Shown piece by piece: positions 47,964-58,740 of a stretch of 64,000 nt of DNA. A program made the translations under genes and the position numbers. The notes under the pieces are model-generated. The model did no database searches, had not been told where the DNA came from, and saw only the letters and a program-made list of their open reading frames with translations. The DNA lies in the NCBI GenBank assembly GCA_030490835.1, contig CM059977.1, forward strand, positions 15,595,399-15,659,398. The letters are read 5' to 3'. Source of the stretch: Annona cherimola (taxonomy: Eukaryota > Streptophyta > Magnoliopsida > Magnoliales > Annonaceae). Positions within the stretch are counted from its first letter, which is position 1; every line of letters starts with the position of its first letter.

Positions 47964-48240
47964 AACTTAGATGAAACTTTTTTATTTTTTTTGATTGAAA
48001 TATATTTATATACATCTCAGCACATATTACACTGAAGGTCTGAGATATTCTTACAAATTTGGAGACGCTGCTCCACCAAATAATCAGGAAGACACAGCTT
48101 CCAATAATCAAATGGGAGACCAATGCTCCCACAAACAACCGGACGGGAGACCACAGCTCCCATTAATAATTTTTCTTGTTTCTGGCTGAAATCCAAATGT
48201 TGGATTCGCGCTGGCTCGGTTGGTAACTTAGATGAAACTT
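47964..48240 (-). mobile_element. tRNA-derived SINE, copy 2 (5'-truncated)
   Basis: A perfect 16-bp direct repeat, AACTTAGATGAAACTT, lies at 47964-47979 and 48225-48240. The 245-bp minus-strand insert carries the same body as copy 1 (GGAGCTGTGGTCTCCCGTC, GGAAGCTGTGTCTTCC, GTGGAGCAGCGTCTCC) and ends ATCAAAAAAAATAAAA. The head starts in the B-box region (GCGAATCCAAC), so the A box is lost. Confidence 0.85.
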
Positions 48241-49740
48241 GATTGGTAAGTGGAGCAAATAATTTTAAATGCAAGGCACGAACTGAATATTAATTCCACC
48301 ATCAAAACGGACACATTCTTATGGTACAGACAAACTAGGGTTGCATCGTAACGCACCCTAGTGCATACCCCACTGTAAAATGTAAATGGGATAACTCTAA
48401 TGCTACAGTGCTACACTAGTCAAAGTCAAACGTAACAAGTCTATATTTATCTCGTAAATCAATGCTACAGTGCTGCGCTCCCATTTATTATTTTTACATC
48501 TGCAAACTTGACATGCGTTCGGCCCCTCTGCTTTCCAAGTAAAAAACTAAAAATACGATTTTGGAGGGATCTGCCATGAGAACGCGCCGGAGCATCCGCC
48601 ATCGACGAAGCAGAAAACTCATGAACTGGGCCGCTAGCGGCTCACATTTCTAACTATAAATAGGCAAATGGCCCTGGGCCACGTGAAAGTCTTACTTTTC
48701 AGCGTGCGGTGTGAAACGGTGCGGCTTTGTGCGAAAAAAGTAAAAAATAAAATAATAATTCCCGTGCTCTCCGGAACAAACAGCTCCTAAAGATAGAAAT
48801 GGCGTGGAGTGCCATCGACGATTCTTACGCAACCACCATGCTCTATGCACAGTACTCAGGTCCCAAACCCGACCGCATGCTTGCACTGTTGCTGCGGCTG
48901 TGCTGGGCGGGACCGGCATTTCCACGCGCTTCCCCCACTTTTTATCGCGACCGTCCGTTTAAAGCTCTGATATCTGCCGCATCTGACCGTTGAATGGAAT
49001 TTGTTTTAACGGGAGGGGCCGCCTAATTAACACAAGGGATGTGATCCCAGCCCTTTTTCAGATAGATAGATAGAGATACATGCATTTATGCCCGTGTTTA
49101 TGCGGGGGAATCCGATGCGCGTGTACGAGTATCAACACTCCACTAGACCAATAAAGTTTCTTTCGGAAAAGGCAAAAAGATCGCCATTTGCTTAGGCTTT
49201 TTTAATATCCCACTCCCGTTTTTTAAGCTCTCGTGCGGGGCCCACGCCTCGTGGGGCCCCCTGCTACAGGACGTCATTACTGACGTCTGCGCTCCGTTGC
49301 CAAAGAAGTCAACCATAAATGGCTGGCCTCCTGCTAGCTGATGAAGTGCGGAGATCGGGCCGCTGGGGGGGGTGGGCCCCAGCGCTAGAACCGGAGAATC
49401 TGGTCCGTTGGTAACTTGGTGTAAAGCGAAGTTGGGCCGAGTCCCGTGGAGTAGGGCCTGCGGGATCGACGCAACTGAAAGGTAGCCGCGAAAGTTGGCA
49501 CTGGGCGGAGAGTAGAGAGCAGCGAGACGTAAGATATTCTTGTTTCTCCCCAAGAGCATGAAAAGTCGAATCCTACGCGCACTGGAGAGTACTGTTGCGG
49601 CATTTAATTCCAAGTTGAATGCAAATCCATTGAATATTTTTGCTGTGATGGTGCTAAATCCATTCGCAGCACTGAACATGTGGGGGGCCACGTACGCGTC
49701 GAGGTTGGCAATAGACAGTTCGGTGATTTCTCTTTCACCT
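48241..49740. other. Region upstream of the ABC transporter gene
   Basis: Moderately GC-rich from 48500 on. A 200-codon minus-strand ORF (49143-49745) and other ORFs overlap here, but none has a domain and the segment is more likely promoter sequence. A (GATA)n run, GATAGATAGATAGAGATA, lies at about 49061. Confidence 0.4.
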
Positions 49741-49762
49741 TCCAAGCCCCGGCCCCGTTCTC

Positions 49763-49770
49763 TATATATA
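49763..49770 (+). promoter_or_regulatory. TATA box of the ABCB transporter gene
   Basis: CTCTATATATAATATATAT lies about 255 bp upstream of the start codon. It is followed by a GTGTGTGAGAGTGAGTGAGT tract and a T/A-rich leader (49950-49985). Confidence 0.5.
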
Positions 49771-50022
49771 ATATATATATATATGCAAACAGAGGGAGAG
49801 GGCTATGTGTGTGTGAGAGTGAGTGAGTGAGTGAGTTGATAGAAGAGAGTTCCATCTTGGAAAAGGGATTCCTGATCCTACCTCCCGTAGGCGAGGCGCG
49901 GCAAGGACAGGAAGGGAAAGACACTCAGAATTTTGCCTTCCCTTTTGGCTTTTTTTTTTTTTTTTTGAAAAAAAAAAGAAAGAAAATTTCTTCCCTTTTC
50001 TTCCATCCGGTGCGGGCGGAAG

Positions 50023-53000
50023 ATGAAGGGAGAGATGGGGAAGGGAAAAGAGAGAGCGAGAGGTTTTTGTTTGTGGAGAATCTTCAGGCATGCAGACCGT
50101 GCGGACATTCTCCTCATGACACTCGGCTCCCTGGCCGCCGTTGGCGACGGCTTTGCCATGCCTCTCAAACTTTTTCTCACCGGCCGGATCATGAACAGCA
50201 TGGGTGGCGCCCCTCAGCACTCCGACCTCGATACAAAGCTCTTCACCCGCGCCATGAATCAGGTTTCTCCTTTTTCTCTTTTGATGATATTCACATATGT
50301 CCATCTACGGGGCCCCACCATTATTTGTTATATGGCCAAATCATCATCCCACCCAAAAAGAGACTCAGACGGATACGATCCCATGCGTAGCCACTGTCAA
50401 GGTTAATATATGTTTCTCATATGCTCTGCAGAACGCGGCGAATCTGGTGTACTTGGCGTGCGGCTTGGCCGTGGCTTGCTTCTTAGGTATGCGAGTTTTA
50501 GTTTTTTTTTTTTTTTTTTCTTCTGATTGATCAGTATGCGAGTTTTGAAGATGGGTTTGTCTTTTAATTATTCTGTAAATATGCGCAATGTACGAACTGC
50601 ATGGGAGTGCAGAGGGATACTGCTGGACGCGGACGGGCGAGCGACAGGCATCGAGAATGAGAGCCCGATATCTGAAAGCCGTACTCAGGCAAGACGTAGG
50701 CTACTTTGATCTCCAGATGGACAGCACAACGGACGCCGTCGTGAGCGTCTCCACTGACTCCGTTGTCATCCAAGATGTCATTAGCGAAAAGGTGCAGCAT
50801 CCATCCCTTCATTGTCCTCTTCGTATGGTGCTGGTGCACCCAGCTGCCCATACCCTCACTCATCTCAACAAAGAATAGCATCTGACAATCTGTTGGTGGG
50901 GGCCTACTACTGTTGGCTCGGCTTTCGATATGGAATGAGATAATGCCACTCAACAATTTAAAAAAGATTAGAAAAAAAAAAAGTACAATGAGATCATTTC
51001 CGTTCGATTTGCAGGTACCCAACTTCGTCATGAATCTTTCTACGTTCGTCGGGAGCTACGTTGTAGCATTTCTCCTAATGTGGAGACTGGCGCTCGTTGC
51101 ACTGCCATGCGTGGTCCTGCTCATCATACCCGGCCTGGTCTACGGCCGAATGCTCACGTCTCTGGCTAGGGAGATACGCGGCGAGTATAACAAAGCAGGG
51201 ACCGTTGCGGAGCAGGCCATCTCGTCCGTCCGCACCGTCTACTCCTTCGTGGGGGAGAAGAAGATGCAGGCGGACTTCTCTTCGGCGCTGCAGGGCTCGG
51301 CGAAGCTGGGGATCAGGCAGGGCCTCGCCAAGGGCATTGCCATAGGAAGCAATGGCGTGTGCTACGCTATCTGGGCCTTCATGGCTTGGTACGGCAGCAG
51401 GTTGGTCATGTACCACGGCGCCCCAGGAGGCACTATTTTCACTGCTGGCGCTGCTATTGCTAGTGGTGGCCTGTAAGCACTTTCTTCTTTGTTACTGATC
51501 TGCATGCTGCCATATTCCAACTGAGTCTGCTCACTGAATGTGTTTGTTACAGCCTTCTGTTCCTTCCGTTCGGAATTTAGGTGGGTCAAAGCTGCGTTGT
51601 TAGTATATTTCCTAAAACAGGGGTACTCATGTTCTACCAAATGCCGATCACATTTGTAACTGAAGCTAATCTTTTATTCAGAAAACGAAAAAAAAAATAG
51701 CAAAAAAATTAAGAAATTTTAAATTTTCAACTGGAAGTTATATTCTCATCTTTTATTTTTACTTGAGATGGACTGTGCTAAGAAGAAGTTACTTCATGCT
51801 AGTGCTTACAAATAATAGAATCCTTTAGCTTATTTGGACGTAAATAAAAGTCCTTATTGATATTGGAATCTTTTAGCATAATTGGAAAGAAATAAATTCA
51901 TATCATACCCTCTTTCCAATCATAGTATTTCAATCTTTTTCTCTCCACTTACGTGAAAAGATCATTTATCAGGATGTTGGGGTCGTGTCTTTCGAACGTC
52001 AAGTACCTGGCGGAAGCCTCCGCAGCAAGCGAGAGAATAATGCAGCTGATCAAAAGAGTTCCCAAGATCGATCCAGACAACCTGGACGGCGAAATCCTGC
52101 CGTCCATGTCAGGAGAGGTGGAATTCAAGAATGTCTTATTCGCTTACCCATCCAGGCCGGACACGATCGTCTTCCACAACCTTTGTCTCAAGGTACCAGC
52201 TGGAAAGACCATGGCTTTGGTGGGTGGGAGCGGTTCAGGGAAATCAACGGTGATTGCACTGTTGGAGAGATTTTACGACCCGCTTGGGGGAGAGATTTTG
52301 GTGGATGGGGTGAACATCCAAAAGCTCCAGCTGAAATGGCTGCGGTCGCAGATGGGACTCGTGAGCCAAGAGCCGGCCCTGTTTGCAACGTCTGTCAAGG
52401 AAAACATCCTGTTTGGAAAGGAGGATGCAAACACAGATGAGGTGATTGCGGCTGCAAAGGCGGCTAATGCTCATGACTTTATATCCCAGCGCCCCATGGC
52501 ATATGACACCCAGGTAAACTACCAAACTGCTTTCACTGCACGAAATAATAATAATAATAATAATAAAAAGAGCATGGATACGCCCATTGTCTATCCATGA
52601 TCCATCAGTAGTCGAACTGTTATGTGGTTGCTACTGTTGTGTTGATGGTCTTGGCTCCTCATCATTTCGAAGATATGACGGTGACTCACCCACCACAGAA
52701 ACGGGCACGCTTGTCCCCGGAAAAGGATTAGACTATGCTCTTCATTTGCACAATTGAAAAGCCTTGCTGGTGAATCACCTTCCCACACATTTGCACTGAT
52801 GTTGACCTCCCCTGACCATCCAAGTTGTGGCTCTCATTGCCGGTGGGGTGTGAGTCACTCCGATACAGCTGTATTGCCCCCCAAAAATAGTTATTGGCAG
52901 TCAAAATGCTGGGGGTGAAAAACATGCAGGTTGAATGATTTATTATCGGAAGAAGGGGGAAACCTTCGACGTTTTTTTTTGTTTTTTTGTTTTTTTTTTG

Positions 53001-56000
53001 GTTATTTGAAAAAAAAAAAAAAGGGGAAGGAATGGGGGTGTGCGTGTGCAGTGTGCAGTGTGCTAACTAAAAATAATTGTTTCATATGGGTTTTTTCTTT
53101 CTTGGAAAAACCTCGTTAGATTTGTAAGGTGCAATCACAATTTTATGCTTGCAAAAATGCAGGTGGGTGAGAGAGGTGTTCAATTGTCTGGAGGCCAGAA
53201 GCAAAGGATAGCCATCGCAAGAGCAGTGCTCAAGTCGCCGAAGATTCTTCTCCTAGATGAGGCCACCAGCGCATTAGACTCTGAATCCGAGAGGGTAGTT
53301 CAGGAGGCGCTGGATGCCGCAGCGGTTGGCCGCACCACCATTGTCATTGCCCATCGCCTCTCCACCATCCGCAATGCAGACGTGATTGCAGTCATCCAGA
53401 GTGGCCAAGTTGTAGAAATTGGGTCGCACGAGTCCTTGCTTGAAAATAAAGATGGGGTGTACGCTTCGCTCATTCGACTCCAGCAATCTGCTGGCGAGGT
53501 CGAACATGAGCGGCGGCAGCAGCAGCACGGAGAAGCCTGCTCCTCATCATTTACCAACACCCCAGAAGGCCACAGTTTCAGTAGCCGAAGGCTGTCAGCG
53601 GGCAGCAGGTCGAGCTCCGCAAATTCAGTCTCAGCTGCGGGGAACCAAAGACGCGGCGGCGGCGGCGGCTTTGGAGAGCAAAACGAGGACGCAGAAACGA
53701 AAGAGACAAAGATGGGGACTCTTTCTGTTCCGAGTTTCCGGCGATTGCTGCTCTTGAATCTACCGGAATGGAAGCAGGCCTTGATGGGCTGCTTAGGTGC
53801 GGCGGCGTTCGGCGCAGTGCAGCCCGCTTATGCATACGTGATGGGGAGCATGGTGTCCATGTTCTTCCTGCGTGATCATAAGGAGATTGAAAAGCTGACA
53901 AGAAACTACTGTGTTTTCTTTGTCGCATTAGCATCCATCTCTTTCCTTGTCAACCTCGTGCAACATTACAACTTTGCGGCGATGGGAGAGTATCTTACAT
54001 TGAGGATCAGGGAGAGAATGCTGTCTAAGATCCTGACCTTTGAAGTAGGGTGGTTCGATCAGGAAGAGAATTCCAGCGGCGCCATCTGTTCCAGGCTGGG
54101 CAAGGATGCCAATGTGGTACGTAAAAAAAAAAAAAAAAATCTTACTTCCTAAGCTATTACATATTCCCCACCTCTTCCTTTTTTTATGGTTTATTTTTCC
54201 CCCTCTTTAACCCTCCTAACTTGTGATTATTTTAGATCCTATTCAGGACGGCGGGAGGACATGAAAAATAGATAAAAAGTATTGTTCTATGAAAAATATA
54301 TATTGAGAATAAAAAAAAAAGGTCAATGTGTATTAAAAATAGATAAAAAGTTTAGAAACTTAAAGAATATTTGGGACGAGAAATCCTATGCTATCTTCAT
54401 CTCAGCCACTCAACTTTAAGAAGGCCCTCGAAACACTTGATGAAATTTTAGTTGCATGCGAGGCCTCGACTAGGGTCATGTCAAAAACTCTAACAATTAA
54501 TGAAATCGAAAGCTTTCAGTTAGATCATTTAGGAACATTGGTCTATTCCAACTTTTTTTTTTTTTTTTTTTTTTGGGGTTCCTGGATAGTTATATTTCGA
54601 GGCCCTCCACTTCTATTTTCCCCCGTAGTACAAGATGCGGAAAACATGGTAGAGCCCAACGGTGCACATGGTGGGGATGTGTACCAAAACACACGTGAGG
54701 ACAACGAAGGGAGCCAGCGTGCGTCTGACATGATTTCCAGTCAAAAGTAGTAGTGGAAGTGGTTGTCGTGGGAATTGAAGTGATCGACTGCCTGTGATTT
54801 TTGAAACATGGATCACCACACAGAGCATTTTGAATCATGTGCTTTGCCACATGTACTTCCTTAGCTTGCAATCTCATGCACAGCACATGAAATTGCTAAC
54901 GGGGGATTGTCAAAGAGCTTTCATCATCACTCATTCTTCAGAGATAGCTATCATTTCTGACATTATAGTTTCGTAATAAAGTGAATGCATCATAGCCTTA
55001 CTCGAAATTTCATATTTAGTCATGTTTAAACTTTTAGATAACATCTCTTTACTAGGTTTTACCTACCATTCTGCCGCGTGTGCAAGGTTGATTAAAAAAA
55101 AAAAAAAATACTCCCAACAGATAAGCTTCAAAAAATGAACTGTATCTCTAATCGAGACAGGTAAGTTCCAAACGATGGGTGCTTAAAACCGGATGAGATT
55201 TCTATACTTTGTGAGTACAGATTTTTATCTTTATTATTAACTACATCGATCGTGTCTCTGTCTTTATAGTTCGTATGTATGTATTTTTCTTTTTTTTATT
55301 CTCCTCCTTCCCGAAAAGATTTTCCTTTCGAATTACTTTTGGTTTAAATGTATTGTATTAGAATGACCTAGTTAACATAAATTACGTATAATTAATTAGT
55401 AACGAAATCAACCTTTTGGGAAAACAAGAACACAACTGAACCAACCCATTTGCATCCCTAGATTTTACACGTGTGAGTTGCCCCCCCTACCTTTTCAGCC
55501 TTTGCTTAAGATCCTCATGATAGGATTAGTTGTCCAGCTACTTCATCTATGGAAAATCTGGAGAGAGCGCCTTGTTTCGAGGCTGTGCTTCAAATTTTAA
55601 TGCAAAAGCCCTCCTCCCCGTGCCCCGTGCAAAACGTTGAGGCTTGCGGCAGCCTGTCCTTAGAAAATAGAAGATTTAGGAATACTTTTGTGATAAGATG
55701 GAAGGTTCCTGCAGTTGCAATTTCCAACACAAGCTAGCATTTATTCTCACAGACGCATTCGGAAGCAGTGAGCCTTTCCTTGTCAGGAAAGTACTTTCTA
55801 CCGTTGTAATAATAAAGCAACGGGGGCACTGAATTTGAAGCGTGGATGCGAGAACCTGCACATCTCCAGCACGCATCTGGCCTCCCGCGAATGGGATGGA
55901 AATCTCTCCCCTCCCCTCACTCTTTCAATGAAATTGCTATCTGCTCTGTTTTTTTTTTTTTTTTTTTTTTTCATGTTTTAAAATTTATGTTCTTCACTTA

Positions 56001-58363
56001 GTATTCATAGCTAAGCCAAACGCACTGCATATCTTATAGTTGTATACTCATGTCATATCCTACCTGATTTTGATCGTAAGTCGGTTAAATTCATGACAAA
56101 TTTGACACCTTAGGCAATTGTTAACGAAGGTATTTTCGTAAACAAACAAAGAATCAGGAGGTTAACAAAAAATAATAATAAGAATGATTTTTTTTATAGC
56201 GCAAGTGATATGACAAAGATAACTATTAGAATTAATAGAAAAAAGATAAATTAGATAAATTAATTGTATAAAAACGTTAAAAATGATTATAATGTACATG
56301 TACTGATGGAAGAATGGAGTAGCAAGGCGGTTAGAATATAAAAAATTCGTAAAAGTGAGTATACATATATATTTTTTTACATCCTACCAAAGGGACTTAA
56401 AAATCTATAAATTGTGTATTTTCGCAAAATCAATGGCAGCGAAAAAAATTGTATAAAAATTGTAGAATTGGGCCAAAAAAAAAAAAGGAGCTAAATGCAA
56501 ATAATATGTTATCTAAGTGGGGATCTTTTTATATTAGAATGGACGTCTTTCCCTGGTCGAAGGGTCACTGAATTCAACCTGGTATGTTAACTTTTTGTTA
56601 GATGCCTACTTAGCGTTTTAAAAGCCTGGAAACCTATTGAATATGTCAAATCTAGACAGGTTATATCTGAATAATACGCTTACTGTAAAGTTCCTCTACC
56701 TTTAAAGGCTACTTCTTTTATTAAAATAGGTTGCATCACGCGGTGCTAAGATAGTGGGTTGCATCGCGAATCAAAGAGACTTATCGAATAAGTGTTTTTT
56801 GTCGTGGGAAAATTTTAAGTTGATGGGCTGAATCAAATCAAGAGCGTATGTTACTCTATTTATTGTGGTTTTCTCCTAATTTTCTCCAATATGAAAAGTG
56901 TCCATGAAAAATAAATTCGAAAACATTTCAATTTCTTCTAATATATTGGCTTTGTATTGATAAATATCTTGGCCTTCGAATTGCAGGTGAGGTCATTAAT
57001 AGGAGACCGGATTTCTCTTGTGGTGCAAACGTTCTCTGCAGTCGTGATTGCATGGACCATTGGCCTGGTCATAGCGTGGAGGCTGGCCCTCGTCATGATA
57101 GCGGTCCAGCCCATCATCATCCTCTGCTACTACACCAGGACAGTTCTACTCCGCAGCGTTACCAAGAAAGCCATCGAAGCCCAGGAAGAGAGCAGCAAGG
57201 TCGCCGCAGAGGCCGTCTCCAATCTCCGCACTGTAGCTGCATTCTCTTCCCAGCCCAGGATCCAGCAACTGTTCGAGCTAGCCCAGGAAGGCCCGCGAAA
57301 GGCCAGCAGTCGAGAGGCTTGGTTCGCTGGCATCGGCCTGGGGATTTCCCAGAGCCTCATGACATGTACGTGGGCCCTCGATTTCTGGTTCGGCTCCAGG
57401 CTCATCTCCCACGGCTACATCGACGCTCGGGCCCTCTTCCAGACCTTCTTGATCCTCGTCAGCACTGGCCGCGTCATCGCCGATGCTGGCAGCATGACCT
57501 CCGACCTCGCTAAGGGCTCCCAGGCTGTTGGATCCGTCTTCGCCGTGCTCGACCGCTACACCCAGATCGAGCCCGAGGACCCAGACGGACACCGGCCCGA
57601 AAAGCTCACCGGTGAGGTCGAGCTCCGGAACGTCGACTTTGCCTATCCTTCCAGGCCCGACGTGCCCATCTTCAAGGGCTTCTCTCTCGGCATCAAGGCA
57701 GGAAAGTCGACGGCGCTCGTAGGGCAGAGCGGCTCCGGGAAGTCGACGATCATCGGGCTGATCGAGCGATTCTACGATCCGTGTCGCGGGATAGTGAGGA
57801 TCGACGGGAGGGACGTGAAATCGTACCACCTTCGGTCGCTGAGGAAGCACATTGCACTGGTGAGCCAGGAACCAACCCTCTTCTCGGGCACCATCCGCGA
57901 GAACATTGCTTACGGCATGGCGGAGAAGGTGACGGAGATGGAGATCATGGAGGCGGCGCGGGCAGCGAACGCCCACGAATTCATCAGCATCCTCAAGGAC
58001 GGGTACGACACGTGGTGCGGGGATAGGGGGACGCAGCTGTCTGGCGGGCAGAAGCAGCGGATTGCCATCGCGAGGGCGATCCTGAAGAATCCGGCGATAC
58101 TGCTGCTGGACGAGGCGACGAGCGCTCTGGATAGCCGGTCGGAGAAGGTGGTGCAGGAGGCACTGGAGAGGCTGATGGTGGGGAGGACGTCCGTGGTGGT
58201 GGCCCACAGGCTCAGCACCATCCAAAACTGCGATCAAATCGCAGTGCTGCAGAACGGAGCGGTTGTCGAGAAAGGCAGCCACGCAGCGTTGCTCGCATTA
58301 GGCCCCAAAGGAGCTTATTTTTCGATGGTTAACCTCCGGCGAAATTCCCCTACTAAAGACTAA
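50023..58363 (+). CDS. ABCB (MDR/P-glycoprotein) full-size ABC transporter, ABCB15-like
   Basis: Seven exons: 50023-50262, 50432-50486, 50613-50791, 51015-51472, 51973-52513, 53163-54116 and 56987-58363. They join in phase to give 1267 residues. Layout is TMD1-NBD1-linker-TMD2-NBD2. NBD1 has A-loop FAYPSRP (~Tyr369), Walker [10 protein letters not shown] (395-403), Q-loop Gln443, signature LSGGQ (499-503), Walker B ILLLDE (519-524) and His556. NBD2 has Walker [10 protein letters not shown] (1055-1063), LSGGQ (1160-1164), ILLLDE (1180-1185) and His1216. Both sites keep their catalytic Glu, so both should hydrolyse [14 protein letters not shown] and FLMS-type TMD1 motifs mark the ABCB15/18/22 clade. 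The Ser/Gly-rich linker has [19 protein letters not shown]. Family members are plasma-membrane exporters, some for auxin or alkaloids; substrate unknown. A second ATG at 50035 gives a start four residues shorter. Intron 6 is 2870 bp. Confidence 0.95.
54117..56986 (+). other. Large intron 6 of the ABCB gene
   Basis: It separates the TMD2 start (DANV) from VRSLIGDR, with GTACGT and TTGCAG borders. Inside are long T runs at about 54554-54575 and 55949-55972. A segment at about 55525-55740 has a plus-strand reading [16 protein letters not shown] that recalls LINE C-terminal zf-RVT tails but is full of stops. No element boundaries were found. Confidence 0.6.
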
Positions 58364-58740
58364 TCACTCTTTCCCATGTCACCTAAACAAAGGAGAAAAC
58401 AGACACAAGTGGGAAGAAAACCATATCGATCAGCTTGAGTTGTAGATTGTGCAGGATGCTCTCATATCGTGTAAATTTTACATGACATAATATTCACGAG
58501 GGAGTGATTTCAATGCAAAATCGGGTTGCATGGTAATGTTGGTATAACCTCTTTTTTTATATATAAAAAAAATTGAAATAATTTTTATTTTGGATTTTAA
58601 GTCACAAATTATTTTATTGATCATATGTATTTCCATGCAAAAATTACTTCTAGTAGAACTTTATATTTTGTAAAATTTAGTATCTATTGAGATTAAACAG
58701 ATAACTATCAAAATTCAGATGCCAAAGATAAAAGTAAGGG
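58364..58740 (+). repeat. ABCB 3' flank, first copy of a duplicated segment
   Basis: From about 58370 to 58740 this 3' untranslated/flanking sequence matches 61270-61640. Shared words are GATTGTGC, GGATGCTCTC, TTTTACATG.CATAATATT, GGAGTGATT and CAATGCAAA.TCGGGTTG, in the same order and orientation. Confidence 0.7.

Noticed and set aside
49143..49745. 200-codon minus-strand ORF upstream of ABCB
   Set aside because: It has no recognised domain and no GT-AG partner exons, and several other frames are open. The location fits a promoter region. Transcript data could reopen it.
55525..55740. LINE zf-RVT-like reading LWKIWRERL in ABCB intron 6
   Set aside because: Only one short string fits and the rest is full of stops. 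The evidence is too weak for a feature.
57278..58282. 334-codon minus-strand ORF opposite ABCB exon 7
   Set aside because: It is antisense to the NBD2 exon and open only because of GC-rich third positions.
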